Assembly (NCBI RefSeq): GCF_000338875.1
Contig: NZ_AOMO01000002.1
Coordinates: forward strand, 58,158-122,157
Source: Vibrio mimicus CAIM 602
GTDB taxonomy: Bacteria; Pseudomonadota; Gammaproteobacteria; Enterobacterales; Vibrionaceae
Direction: 5' to 3'
DNA: 64,000 nucleotides
Both the position numbers and the translations under genes were made by a program. The notes under the pieces are model-generated. The model saw nothing but the letters and a program-made list of their open reading frames with translations, searched no databases and had not been told where the DNA came from. Shown here piece after piece: positions 29,995-38,842 of this stretch; position 1 is the stretch's first letter; each line of letters begins with the position of its first letter.

Positions 29995-30396
29995 TTAACC
30001 TTCAGCCGCAGCTTTGGCATCTTTAAAATCAACCACTTGATGCTCTGGTGAAGGGTGGGTATTGCCCGTAAAACGGCCGCCTTGTTCAATACTGAGATCA
30101 TCGCTGAACAAAGTGCCATTGACACGACCTTTGTTGAGGATCTCAATTTTTCCGGCGTGACCAGTGCCCTCAAACAGACCATTAATGATCAGATGGTCAG
30201 CAAAGATTTCGCCACGAACCACACCGCTTTCACTGATCACCAGTGTTTTATCAACATGCAGTTCGCCTTCTACTAGGCCATCAACCTGAATGCTGCTTTC
30301 CACTTTCAGCTCTCCGGAGATGTGGCTACCTTTTGCGATGAGAGTTGTAGCTGAGAGCTGACTCTTTGCTCGACTTTGTTTACTAAAGATTCCCAT
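29995..30396 (-). CDS. Bactofilin (polymer-forming cytoskeletal protein)
   Basis: A 133-residue bactofilin. A short polar N-terminus is followed by a right-handed beta-helix core (about 18-110) built from repeating hydrophobic-glycine turns (GSHISGELKVESSIQVDGLVEG, GVVRGEIFADHLIINGLFEG). Bactofilins form filaments on the inner face of the membrane and help position cell-wall enzymes. The start has a good ribosome site (AAGAGG) and lies inside the end of the M23 peptidase gene, a 91-base overlap in a different frame. A bactofilin/M23 pair also occurs in Helicobacter (CcmA/Csd1). Confidence 0.92.
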   Translation of the reverse strand: MGIFSKQSRAKSQLSATTLIAKGSHISGELKVESSIQVDGLVEGELHVDKTLVISESGVVRGEIFADHLIINGLFEGTGHAGKIEILNKGRVNGTLFSDDLSIEQGGRFTGNTHPSPEHQVVDFKDAKAAAEG

Positions 30397-31247
30397 CGAA
30401 TACCTCTTACTTTAGTGAATATGGTTTCAAAATCATTGACTCCCCAATCGACAAAAGGTCGTGGATCTAATGATCGACCAATAAAACGGATTTCGTAATG
30501 TAAGTGCGGGCCGGATGAGAGCCCACTGTTACCGGAATAGCCCAGTAAGTCGCCTTTTTGCACAAACTCACCACTTTTCACGGCAAATTTCTGCAAATGT
30601 GAATACGAACTGCTGAACCCATACGCATGCAACAAGCGAATAAAATTCCCTGAACCCACTTTGCTGGCGCGAGTCACTTCTACAACGCCGTCAGCCGGGG
30701 CATAAATTGGGGTACCTATGTTGACCGCAAAATCCTGACCGCGGTGCAATTTAGCTTGCTTGGTCACCGGATGAATCCGCTTACCGTAACCGGAAGAGAT
30801 CCGTGCGCCCGGAACGGGGGAACCACTTGGAATTTGTGTCAACATCATGGTTCGCACTGAGGACGTAATCGCGGCGGCATCTAAACGGGATTCTAATTCA
30901 GCGCCCGTTTCATCCACGCCAAGCACTTTTTCCAAATCACCAAGGCGATCTGAAACAATCTGAATCTTCTCTTCGCGTACCGCTAAGTCACTTTCTAAGT
31001 TCTCTTTCAGTTCTCGAAGTGAAGAGACTTCTTCTAGTAACGTCGTCGATTGGCTTTCCAACTCTTGCTGTTTGAGTTTGGCAAAATCGACTTGGTTTTT
31101 CAGGTAATAAATCACGCCACCCGTGGCAAACACGCCCACTAAGGTGATGTAACCCAAGCTTTTGAGGACTAGGCGAAACACTTTATCCAAATGAAAATGC
31201 TGGGTTCCATGGATCGAGGAAACCGAGACAATCACTCTTTCTTTCAT
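30306..31247 (-). CDS. M23 (LytM-type) peptidoglycan endopeptidase, membrane-anchored
   Basis: A 313-residue protein. One membrane helix (about residues 28-50, GYITLVGVFATGGVIYYL) is followed by a periplasmic coiled coil (about 52-110) and an M23 peptidase domain (about 150-265). The zinc ligands are present: HRGQDF with its Asp, and the HLHYEI motif (SSGPHLHYEIRF). It should cleave peptide cross-links in the wall. The C-terminal tail of about 50 residues is encoded where the bactofilin gene overlaps. The pair is probably one wall-shaping module. Confidence 0.92.
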   Translation of the reverse strand: MKERVIVSVSSIHGTQHFHLDKVFRLVLKSLGYITLVGVFATGGVIYYLKNQVDFAKLKQQELESQSTTLLEEVSSLRELKENLESDLAVREEKIQIVSDRLGDLEKVLGVDETGAELESRLDAAAITSSVRTMMLTQIPSGSPVPGARISSGYGKRIHPVTKQAKLHRGQDFAVNIGTPIYAPADGVVEVTRASKVGSGNFIRLLHAYGFSSSYSHLQKFAVKSGEFVQKGDLLGYSGNSGLSSGPHLHYEIRFIGRSLDPRPFVDWGVNDFETIFTKVRGIRWESLVNKVEQRVSSQLQLSSQKVATSPES

Positions 31248-31498
31248 ACTGCTTTGTTTTCTTCATCTGGACGGCAAAGTGGGGCGGATGATAACAAGGA
31301 ACTCCCCCCATCTAAATCTTTTGCATAAGGTCATTGAAGCCAATTCACAGCCTTAATGTGTATTTTGTGAATTAGGTATCTTACCCACACGTTAATTACG
31401 CTTATAGGCAGAAAACATGACGGATTTCGTAGCTTAATTACAAATCAAACAATAATGAAAGGAGAAATGCAGATTACGGAGTGCCAAGGAAACAAAAA

Positions 31499-31514
31499 TG
31501 TGATCTAAATCATC
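31499..31514. promoter_or_regulatory. Candidate CRP site upstream of mtlA
   Basis: TGTGA-TCTAAA-TCATC: a perfect left half and an imperfect right half of TGTGA-N6-TCACA. Cyclic AMP-CRP control is expected for a PTS sugar operon. Confidence 0.5.
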
Positions 31515-31550
31515 AATGGTTTTATTTTTAAACAACCAATATTCACTAAA

Positions 31551-31566
31551 TGTGAATTTGATCACT
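31551..31566. promoter_or_regulatory. CRP site upstream of mtlA
   Basis: TGTGA-ATTTGA-TCACT matches the CRP consensus in all but the last base. It lies about 300 bases before mtlA in the 604-base region between the M23 gene and mtlA. Further half-sites (TCACA near 31722) occur. CRP regulation of mtl in V. cholerae is known; use of this exact site is inference. Confidence 0.7.
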
Positions 31567-31724
31567 TAATTTATAAAAATTAAAAATATAAATTTGGGAC
31601 ATTGATCGCTTTTAAATGATTGACAAAATTAAATTGATAAAATTGTATTAAATTTACATGACAAATAGTTGAAATGGATCACTAAAAAATCCGAATGCTA
31701 AGCACATTTTTATAACAATGATCA

Positions 31725-31845
31725 CAAAAAGCCCGTTGGGGATTCTGTTCGAAATTTGTGTGGTAGAGTGATTGTGTACTAAGCAATCAACGGTTTTTTG
31801 CCGAACCGTTACTACGATTAAATTCAAGCAGAACATCCAACGGGG
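31725..31845 (-). ncRNA. mtlS: MtlS, antisense small RNA to the mtlA leader
   Basis: In V. cholerae a ~120-nt RNA, MtlS, is transcribed opposite to the mtlA 5' leader and represses mtlA. The sequence here fits. On the minus strand, 16 bases at the proposed 5' end (31844-31829) can pair with 16 bases near the 3' end (31747-31732), with 13 Watson-Crick pairs and one G-U pair, followed directly by CTTTTTGTG as a terminator tail. A 7-bp hairpin (AACGGTT/AACCGTT, 31789-31810) lies inside. The 5' end overlaps the mtlA ribosome site (GGGGGAC). Ends are estimated from these structures, not measured. Confidence 0.65.
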
Positions 31846-31851
31846 GACGCG

Positions 31852-33801
31852 ATGATATCATCAGACGCCAAGGTCAAGATACAAAATTTTGGCCGCTTCT
31901 TATCAAATATGGTCATGCCGAATATCGGCGCTTTTATTGCGTGGGGCTTTATTACCGCGCTTTTTATTCCAACAGGTTGGGTACCCAATGAGACGCTTGC
32001 GTCATTAGTTGGCCCCATGATTACTTATTTGCTGCCTCTGCTGATCGGCTACACAGGTGGTAAATTGGCAGGCGGCGAACGTGGTGCCGTGGTAGGTGCA
32101 ATCACCACTATGGGCGTGATTGTTGGAACGGACATCCCAATGTTCATGGGTGCCATGATCGTCGGGCCTATGGGTGGCTGGGCAATCAAAACTTTCGATA
32201 AAAAAATCGATGGCAAGGTGCGCAGCGGCTTTGAAATGCTGGTGAACAACTTCTCAGCCGGCATTATCGGTATGCTGTGTGCCATCATCGCTTTCTTCCT
32301 GATCGGCCCATTCGTGAAGGTGTTGTCAGGCGCATTAGCGGCTGGGGTTAACTTCCTCGTTACCGCTCACTTACTCCCTTTGACTTCAATTTTTGTTGAG
32401 CCAGCCAAAATCCTGTTCCTCAACAACGCGATTAACCACGGTATTTTCTCACCACTGGGTATTCAGCAAGCCAGTGAAACGGGCCAATCCATCTTCTTCT
32501 TGATTGAAGCCAACCCGGGCCCAGGCCTTGGTATTTTGCTGGCGTACATGGTGTTTGGTAAAGGTACCGCTCGCCAAACCGCTGGCGGTGCAAGCATCAT
32601 TCACTTCTTCGGTGGTATTCACGAGATCTACTTCCCTTACATCTTGATGAACCCACGCCTGATTTTAGCGGCGATTGCTGGCGGTATGACGGGTGTATTT
32701 ACCCTAACGGTATTCAATGCAGGTCTGGTCTCTCCAGCATCTCCGGGTTCTATTTTCGCAGTACTGTTGATGACCAATAAAGGTTCAATTCTGGGTGTCG
32801 TCTGCTCCATTTTTGCGGCCGCCGCGGTTTCCTTCACGGTGGCAGCACTGCTGATGAAAGCTCAAACCTCAACCGAGCAAGATGGCGATAAAGACGCGTT
32901 GGTGAAAGCCACGTCCAAGATGCAAGAGATGAAAGCGGGCCCTAAAGGTCAATCAACACCAACTGCCGCGCAGAATAAGAAAATCGACATGGCGAATGTA
33001 CAAAGCATCATCGTCGCTTGTGATGCAGGCATGGGCTCCAGTGCCATGGGGGCAAGCATGCTGCGTAAGAAGGTTCAAGAAGTTGGTTTACCAATCATTG
33101 TCACCAACATGGCGATCAATGCATTGCCTGCGGAGGTAGACATAGTCATCACGCACCGAGATCTGACTGACCGTGCACGCAAACATGCACCACAAGCCGA
33201 GCACATTTCACTCAATAACTTTCTGGACAGCGCACTGTATAGCCAACTGGTCACGCAGCTTCTCGCCGCTCAACGCCATGCCGCGAATGATGGTCAGTTA
33301 CTCAAACCTTCCATCATGGCCGCCAATGATGACAGTTTTGAAGTCCAACCACCGAGTGTGTTCCAACTGCAAAAAGAGAACATTCACCTTGGCCTGAATG
33401 CCAGTAATAAAGAAGAAGCTATTCGCTTTGCGGGTAACAAATTAGTCGAATTAGGTTACGTACACCCAGAATATGTCGATGCCATGTTTGAACGCGAAAA
33501 ATTGGTTTCTACCTACCTCGGTGAATCCATCGCGGTGCCTCACGGCACAGTGGATGCCAAAGATCGCGTGATCAAAACCGGCATCGTGATTTGCCAATAC
33601 CCGCAAGGTGTCGCCTTTAGCGAAGACAGCAGCGATGTTGCCAAGCTCGTCATCGGTATTGCGGCTAGAAATGACGAACATATTCAAGTCATTACCACCA
33701 TTACCAATGCTCTTGATGATCAAAGTGCTATCGACAAACTCACCTCAACCAAGGACGTGAGTGATGTACTGAGCATTTTGGCCACCAGCCAAGCAGCATA
33801 A
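31852..33801 (+). CDS. mtlA: Mannitol-specific PTS permease, EIICBA
   Basis: A 649-residue PTS transporter that imports mannitol as mannitol-1-phosphate. EIIC membrane domain at about 1-340 (GGIHEIYFPYILMNPRLILA). EIIB at about 380-470 with the phospho-cysteine in VACDAGMGSSAMGAS. EIIA at about 505-645 with the phospho-histidine in YLGESIAVPHGTVDAKD. The domain order and length match E. coli MtlA (637). The ATG follows GGGGGAC. Expression is expected to depend on CRP and to be limited by MtlS and by MtlR encoded two genes on. Confidence 0.97.
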   Translation: MISSDAKVKIQNFGRFLSNMVMPNIGAFIAWGFITALFIPTGWVPNETLASLVGPMITYLLPLLIGYTGGKLAGGERGAVVGAITTMGVIVGTDIPMFMGAMIVGPMGGWAIKTFDKKIDGKVRSGFEMLVNNFSAGIIGMLCAIIAFFLIGPFVKVLSGALAAGVNFLVTAHLLPLTSIFVEPAKILFLNNAINHGIFSPLGIQQASETGQSIFFLIEANPGPGLGILLAYMVFGKGTARQTAGGASIIHFFGGIHEIYFPYILMNPRLILAAIAGGMTGVFTLTVFNAGLVSPASPGSIFAVLLMTNKGSILGVVCSIFAAAAVSFTVAALLMKAQTSTEQDGDKDALVKATSKMQEMKAGPKGQSTPTAAQNKKIDMANVQSIIVACDAGMGSSAMGASMLRKKVQEVGLPIIVTNMAINALPAEVDIVITHRDLTDRARKHAPQAEHISLNNFLDSALYSQLVTQLLAAQRHAANDGQLLKPSIMAANDDSFEVQPPSVFQLQKENIHLGLNASNKEEAIRFAGNKLVELGYVHPEYVDAMFEREKLVSTYLGESIAVPHGTVDAKDRVIKTGIVICQYPQGVAFSEDSSDVAKLVIGIAARNDEHIQVITTITNALDDQSAIDKLTSTKDVSDVLSILATSQAA

Positions 33802-33811
33802 CGTTTTTGCT

Positions 33812-33865
33812 CCTGAGGCAAAACGAGGTCAGCAACGCCCCCTATGTGGCTGACCTCACCTCAGG
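33812..33865 (+). other. Two-tier hairpin between mtlA and mtlD
   Basis: GAGGTCAGC (33825-33833) pairs with GCTGACCTC (33849-33857), and outside it CCTGAGG (33812-33818) pairs with CCTCAGG (33859-33865). No T-run follows. It could stabilise the upstream mRNA end or reduce read-through into mtlD. Confidence 0.55.
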
Positions 33866-33902
33866 CAGTAAGGGTAACAATTCAAGATTGAGGTAGGTAA
33901 AG

Positions 33903-35057
33903 ATGAAAAAGAATGCAGTTCATTTTGGCGCAGGCAATATTGGCCGCGGATTTATTGGAAAACTTCTGGCGGATGCCGATATCGCCGTCACCTTCGCGGA
34001 TGTTAACGAACCTTTAGTGGATCAATTGAGCCATCAGCAAGAATACAAAGTCAAAGTAGTGGGTAACGAATGCAAAATGGAGACCGTTAGCCACGTCACC
34101 GCGGTTAACAGTGCCAGTGAAGCCTTGATAGAGCGGATTATCAAAACCGATTTGGTCACCACGGCCGTTGGCCCAACAGTGCTCGATATCATCGCCAAAA
34201 CCATTGCCAAAGGCTTGAGTGCTCGATTTGCGGCAGGCAATCGCCAGCCACTCAACATCATCGCCTGTGAAAATATGGTGCGCGGTACCACCCACCTTAA
34301 ACAGCAGGTGTATCAATTCCTCACCACCGACGAGCAACAACAAGCCGATGCTTTAGTGGGGTTTGTTGATTCCGCAGTCGATCGCATTGTGCCACCGCTG
34401 CAAGCCGCCAACGATGACCCGCTGGAAGTGACAGTAGAAAGCTTTAGTGAATGGATTGTTGATAAGCAGCAGTTTAAAGGCGAAATCCCGCATATTGAGG
34501 GGATGGAAAAAACTGACAATCTGATGGCGTTTGTCGAGCGTAAACTGTTTACCCTGAATACGGGTCACTGCGTTACTGCTTATTTAGGATGTTTGAAAGG
34601 GCACCGCACCATTCGAGAGGCCATTGAAGATCCGAGCATTCAGGCGCAGGTGAAACAAGCGATGCAGGAGAGCGGCGAAGTGCTGATCCGCCGTTATGGT
34701 TTTGATCGCGCACTGCACAGCGCCTATATCGAAAAAATCCTTACCCGCTTTGCCAATCCTTATCTGGTGGATGAAGTGGATCGCGTTGGTCGTCAGCCGC
34801 TAAGAAAACTTGGCGCAAATGATAGATTAATCAAACCGTTACTCGGTACAATCGAGTATGGCCTGCCAAACGGCATGTTATTGAAAGGCATCGCGGCCGC
34901 ACTGAAATACCGTAATGACAGTGATCCGCAAGCCGTGGAACTGCAGCAAAGCATTGAAAAAGAAGGGGTTCGCTCTACACTGGCTCGCTACACAGGGTTA
35001 GCAGCAGACAGTGTTGAAGCGCAGAAGATTGAAGCACTCTATCAACAAATGGATTGA
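33903..35057 (+). CDS. mtlD: Mannitol-1-phosphate 5-dehydrogenase
   Basis: A 384-residue NAD-dependent enzyme (E. coli MtlD 382) turning mannitol-1-phosphate into fructose-6-phosphate. The N-terminal nucleotide-binding motif [16 protein letters not shown] and the catalytic region [18 protein letters not shown] are intact. It follows mtlA by 101 bases in the same direction with GAGGTAGGT as the ribosome site region. Classical mtlADR order. Confidence 0.97.
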   Translation: MKKNAVHFGAGNIGRGFIGKLLADADIAVTFADVNEPLVDQLSHQQEYKVKVVGNECKMETVSHVTAVNSASEALIERIIKTDLVTTAVGPTVLDIIAKTIAKGLSARFAAGNRQPLNIIACENMVRGTTHLKQQVYQFLTTDEQQQADALVGFVDSAVDRIVPPLQAANDDPLEVTVESFSEWIVDKQQFKGEIPHIEGMEKTDNLMAFVERKLFTLNTGHCVTAYLGCLKGHRTIREAIEDPSIQAQVKQAMQESGEVLIRRYGFDRALHSAYIEKILTRFANPYLVDEVDRVGRQPLRKLGANDRLIKPLLGTIEYGLPNGMLLKGIAAALKYRNDSDPQAVELQQSIEKEGVRSTLARYTGLAADSVEAQKIEALYQQMD

Positions 35058-35104
35058 AGTCTCAGGATAACTGTTTGAAAAACAATGTTATCGGAAGCCT
35101 TAAA

Positions 35105-35686
35105 ATGTCGAGAGCCGTCACTCGCTCTCGACTTAACCCAACAACAGATCAGTTTATGGCAGAAAAAATTAACGAATCCGACATTCTGGAGCGCTTGAAT
35201 CAGACCAACACGGTACGAGGATTCTTCATTACAACGGTTGATGTGCTGACCGAGGCCATTGATGCACTGATGCAACGCATTTTCCGTAAAGACAACTTTG
35301 CGGTGAAATCCGTGGTAGAACCCCTGTTGCACGATACTGGCCCACTGGGTGATCTCTCCGTTCGTCTGAAGCTTTTGTTCGGCCTCGGCGTTATCCCGGA
35401 TGAAGTTTTCCACGATATTGAGCAGCTCATCAAACTGCGTAACCAGCTCAATCACGATGCCACTGAGTACCAATTCACCGATCCTCAAATTCTTGCCCCA
35501 ATCAAAGCGCTGAATTTGGTTAAGAAAATGGGCATGTTGCACTTAAATGTGGTGGAACCCGACGATGATATTGACCTCAGCTTTTACCATTTGCAGTTGC
35601 AGCGCCAGCAGCAAGTCATTAAATCAGGGCTCTCTTTAGCCATCATTCAGATTTGCAATACGCTCAATAAAGACAGCCCATTTTGA
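35105..35686 (+). CDS. mtlR: Mannitol operon repressor MtlR
   Basis: A 193-residue MtlR-family protein. The family core is clear: FFITTVDVLTEAIDALMQRIFRKDNFAVKSVVEPLL, GPLGDLSVRLKLLFGLGV and LRNQLNHD. MtlR lowers mtl expression by a mechanism without a recognisable DNA-binding domain. ATG 35105 has GGAAG eight bases upstream. A later ATG at 35156 (176 residues) is a fair alternative because the first residues are not conserved. Confidence 0.92.
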   Translation: MSRAVTRSRLNPTTDQFMAEKINESDILERLNQTNTVRGFFITTVDVLTEAIDALMQRIFRKDNFAVKSVVEPLLHDTGPLGDLSVRLKLLFGLGVIPDEVFHDIEQLIKLRNQLNHDATEYQFTDPQILAPIKALNLVKKMGMLHLNVVEPDDDIDLSFYHLQLQRQQQVIKSGLSLAIIQICNTLNKDSPF

Positions 35687-35814
35687 ACCGCGAGATTGCC
35701 GCACCAGCCGCCGCATAAACCGCACGATCACAACACAAATCTCACATCCATTTTTCGCATTGTCTGTTTATCGTGCTAGCCTGAAGCCCTTTTCTGATAA
35801 CCGATGATCGAAGA

Positions 35815-36750
35815 ATGAAAATCGCCATGATTGGTCTGGGTGATATCGCCCAGAAAGCTTACCTTCCTGTATTAGCTCAATTACCCGATGTCGAACTGGT
35901 GCTGTGTACCCGCAACCCGAAAATATTGGGAACACTGGCTACGCGTTATCGAGTCAGTGCAACTTGTACTGATTACCGCGATGTTTTACAGCATGGGGTG
36001 GATGCGGTGATGATCCATGCGGCGACCGATGTTCACAGTACATTGGCAACCTTTTTCCTAACCCAAGGTATTCCAACCTTTGTTGATAAACCGCTGGCCG
36101 CGAGCGCACAAGAGTGTGAAGACTTGTATGAGTTAGCGGAGAAACATCACCAACCACTTTATGTCGGATTTAATCGACGCCATATTCCGCTCTACAACCA
36201 ACATCTGCCAGAACTGCGCCATCAAGAATGTGGTGAGTTGCGTTCGTTACGTTGGGAAAAGCATCGCCACGCCCTACCCGGTGATATCCGCACTTTCGTG
36301 TTTGATGATTTCATTCATCCTCTAGATAGCGTCAACCTTTCGCGTCAACGCAACTTAGACGACATCCATCTGACCCATCACATGAGCGGCGGCGGGCTGC
36401 TTGCTCGCCTTGATCTTCAATGGCAAGCGGGCGATACCTTACTGCACGCTTCGATGAACCGTCAGTTTGGGATCACCACCGAGCATGTCACGGCCAGCTA
36501 TGACAATGTGGCCTATCAGTTTGATTCCTTTACCCAAGGAAAAGCGTGGCGAGATAACCAAGAAAGCCGAGTGGCCTTAAAAGATTGGACGCCAATGCTG
36601 GCCAGCAAAGGCTTTGAACATATGGTGCAAGACTGGCTACAGGTTGCGGCGACAGGCACGCTGGCTGCTCATATCATTGAACGTAACTTAGCGAGCCACC
36701 AGCTGGCAGAAGCGATTTGCGAACATCTCATTCAACAGGTTCAACGATAA
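35815..36750 (+). CDS. Gfo/Idh/MocA-family oxidoreductase
   Basis: A 311-residue NAD(P)-dependent oxidoreductase. The Rossmann domain starts at once (MIGLGDIAQKAYLPVL), with the family motif FVDKPLAAS (EKP equivalent) near residue 95, then the alpha/beta substrate domain with FDDFIHPLDS. The closest type by eye is E. coli YceM/MviM. The substrate is probably a sugar or cyclitol derivative but is not determined. It stands alone after the mannitol operon. Confidence 0.88.
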   Translation: MKIAMIGLGDIAQKAYLPVLAQLPDVELVLCTRNPKILGTLATRYRVSATCTDYRDVLQHGVDAVMIHAATDVHSTLATFFLTQGIPTFVDKPLAASAQECEDLYELAEKHHQPLYVGFNRRHIPLYNQHLPELRHQECGELRSLRWEKHRHALPGDIRTFVFDDFIHPLDSVNLSRQRNLDDIHLTHHMSGGGLLARLDLQWQAGDTLLHASMNRQFGITTEHVTASYDNVAYQFDSFTQGKAWRDNQESRVALKDWTPMLASKGFEHMVQDWLQVAATGTLAAHIIERNLASHQLAEAICEHLIQQVQR

Positions 36751-36816
36751 GTCGAATCGAAGCAGCAGGAAACTGGCTCGCGCAATTCCAGTGAATTTCG
36801 CCTTTAAGCCAATGAG

Positions 36817-36857
36817 TTCACCCCAACCACGAAGATACACTCTAGGGTTGGGGTGAA
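36817..36857. terminator. Hairpin between convergent genes
   Basis: TTCACCCCAACC and GGTTGGGGTGAA (36817-36828, 36846-36857) form a perfect 12-bp stem with a 17-base loop. It lies between the oxidoreductase gene and the convergent hydrolase gene. The T-rich tail is weak, so its role as terminator is likely but not certain. Confidence 0.6.
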
Positions 36858-36904
36858 TATATTTCATCAACATGCTTCGATGGGACGAGTCTATAACGCC
36901 GCAC

Positions 36905-37759
36905 TTACCAGCTTTTTTCGCCCATGTTCACTTCCGCACTGAGCTGCAAGCTACCGTCATCTGGCAAGGTTGGGTAAATCGCGCGCATTTTCTCAATCAC
37001 TTGTGAAGAGTGAGTCGAGCTATCCAAAGCCTGTTCAAATTTCACTAAGTACTCTTTGGTGAACGTCACCGCTTGTAGTCCTTGTGGGATCTCGTGACCA
37101 TAATGCCCCGGGATCACCTGCTTAGGCTTCAGGTCGGCCATACGATCTAGGGTTTCAACCCACTCCATACGAGCTTGTTTGGTTTGGCTGTCTGCCGTCC
37201 AAACGTGCATATCACTCATCACCGCGACACCACCTAAAATGGTCTTTTGCGCGGGCAGCCAGAGGTATGCTTGTGGGTGATTGAGCTGCTTGATCTCGAT
37301 CTTTTCGCCATCCAGCACAAATTCGGTGCGGTTATCCACTTTAGGCACAATCACTTTGGTTGGCGCTTTTTCTGCGAGGATCGGCCCCCAATAGCCAATT
37401 TTCGCATCTTTGGTCATTTCAATGTGTTTGACCACACTCTCACTGGCTAAAACCGGAACGTTGGGAAAGGCTTCCACCAGAGGTTGTAGACCAAAATAGT
37501 AATCCGGATCGCCCGCGCTGATGTAAATAGCGGTGAGCTCTTTGCCTGACTGTTTCACCATCTCCACCAACTTAGCGCCATCATTCACACCAAATTGAGC
37601 ATCCACTAAGATGGCGTGCTTTTCGCCACTGATCAGCGTAGAGCTGACGGGGAATATGCCCTGCTCACCTGGGTTATAAGTTTGTAGTTGCAGCGCAGCA
37701 AAGCTTGAAAAAGCAGGTAACATCAGTGCAGTGGTCAAAAAGGTACGAGTAAAATTCAT
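36905..37759 (-). CDS. Periplasmic metallo-beta-lactamase-fold hydrolase
   Basis: From ATG 37759 (GGAGA upstream) the product is 284 residues with a signal peptide (about 1-20, cleavage after SSFA). The MBL fold is recognisable by order of elements (HAILVDAQFGVNDG, IPGHYGHEIP). The usual HxHxDH loop reads YISAGDPDYYFG here, so most of its His ligands are missing. This is seen in divergent MBL proteins and makes classical zinc hydrolysis doubtful. Function unknown. Confidence 0.8.
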   Translation of the reverse strand: MNFTRTFLTTALMLPAFSSFAALQLQTYNPGEQGIFPVSSTLISGEKHAILVDAQFGVNDGAKLVEMVKQSGKELTAIYISAGDPDYYFGLQPLVEAFPNVPVLASESVVKHIEMTKDAKIGYWGPILAEKAPTKVIVPKVDNRTEFVLDGEKIEIKQLNHPQAYLWLPAQKTILGGVAVMSDMHVWTADSQTKQARMEWVETLDRMADLKPKQVIPGHYGHEIPQGLQAVTFTKEYLVKFEQALDSSTHSSQVIEKMRAIYPTLPDDGSLQLSAEVNMGEKSW

Positions 37760-37975
37760 GTTTGTGTCTCCGTAGTGCATCAATACGGTGACAGCTTATT
37801 GTGTTTTAATTTGAACAAATAGATCGCATTCTGAACATCACTGATTCAAATCAGTTAGCCAATCAAACGGGATTGCCTAGAGAACCTCACAGATTTCTGT
37901 TCCCATTGCCGATCGGCATTGAGTCTCTTCCTCGCCTTATGCTTGAATGGAGCGCAGACACCGAGGAATTTCAGC

Positions 37976-38842
37976 ATGGCCGACAAACTTTCCACCTCCG
38001 CCTTGGCAAAAAAGCGCCAGCAAGATGCCAAACAGCTGTTTCAGGATTTGAAAACAGCGGGTTATATCCATCGCCATGATGAGCAGTGGATACTGACCGA
38101 TCTCGGCACCAAGTTTGGTGGTGAATATGCCCAGCACCCTAAGTATGGTCGCTTTATTGTCTGGCCTGAGAATTTGCTGATCGACTTACACGCCACCTCC
38201 GGCCAAACACTCACCGCCACGCAAGTCGGGGAATATTTCAAATTAAACCCGAAGAAAATGAATCAGTTATTCAGTGAATTAGGCTGGATAGCGCGTAGCG
38301 AAGCTGGTTGGCATGCCACTGAAAGCGGCCTGCGTGCCGGAGCCCAACAGCGTGAAGAAAAAAGCTCAGGCAATGGGTTTGTGGTCTGGCATGAAGCGAT
38401 ACTGCGTAACCGCCACTTACGCCAATCCGTGGTTGAGTTTCTCGGCCAAGAAGCACAGGCTCACGCGACCGATAAATCTTATTCTAGCTTTCGCCAGAAA
38501 TTTGCCGCCAAACACCGCACTTTGGATGGGCACTATGTCCGTTCAACGGGTGAACTGCTGATTGATAACTGGTTGTATCTGGCTGGCGTGGTACACGCTT
38601 ATCAGCGCCCGCTTCCCATCGAAGAGGAAGTGACCAGTGATTTTTATCTGCCAAGCGGCAAGGTGTATTTGCAATTTTGGGGTACAGACGAAGGTGAAAT
38701 TGCACCAAGCGAGCAACAAAAAACCCGCGCACTCTATCAAGCACACGGGTTAGGGTTAATTGAGATCCAGCCTCATGATATCACGCAACTTGATGACATT
38801 TTGCCCGCGAAATTGCGTGAGTTCGGCATTAAAGCCTATTAA
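37976..38842 (+). CDS. DNA-binding-like protein with C-terminal PD-(D/E)XK nuclease-like domain
   Basis: A 288-residue protein from ATG 37976 (GAGGAA upstream). The N-terminal half holds two short winged-helix-like segments (TATQVGEYFKLNPKKMNQLFSELGW). The C-terminal part resembles PD-(D/E)XK nucleases: STGELLIDNWLYL, then EVTSDFYLPSGKVYLQFWG, then LYQAHGLGLIEIQPHDI. In related proteins the strand usually reads E-x-W/F-G; here it is QFWG, so one acidic catalytic residue may be replaced. Possible role in DNA repair or defence; this is inference from motifs. Its last four bases overlap the convergent yccF gene. Confidence 0.65.
   Translation: MADKLSTSALAKKRQQDAKQLFQDLKTAGYIHRHDEQWILTDLGTKFGGEYAQHPKYGRFIVWPENLLIDLHATSGQTLTATQVGEYFKLNPKKMNQLFSELGWIARSEAGWHATESGLRAGAQQREEKSSGNGFVVWHEAILRNRHLRQSVVEFLGQEAQAHATDKSYSSFRQKFAAKHRTLDGHYVRSTGELLIDNWLYLAGVVHAYQRPLPIEEEVTSDFYLPSGKVYLQFWGTDEGEIAPSEQQKTRALYQAHGLGLIEIQPHDITQLDDILPAKLREFGIKAY

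Noticed and set aside
31640..31836. Small open frame on the minus strand inside the mtlA leader
   Set aside because: It overlaps MtlS, lacks a ribosome site and has AT-driven composition; the RNA explanation is sufficient.
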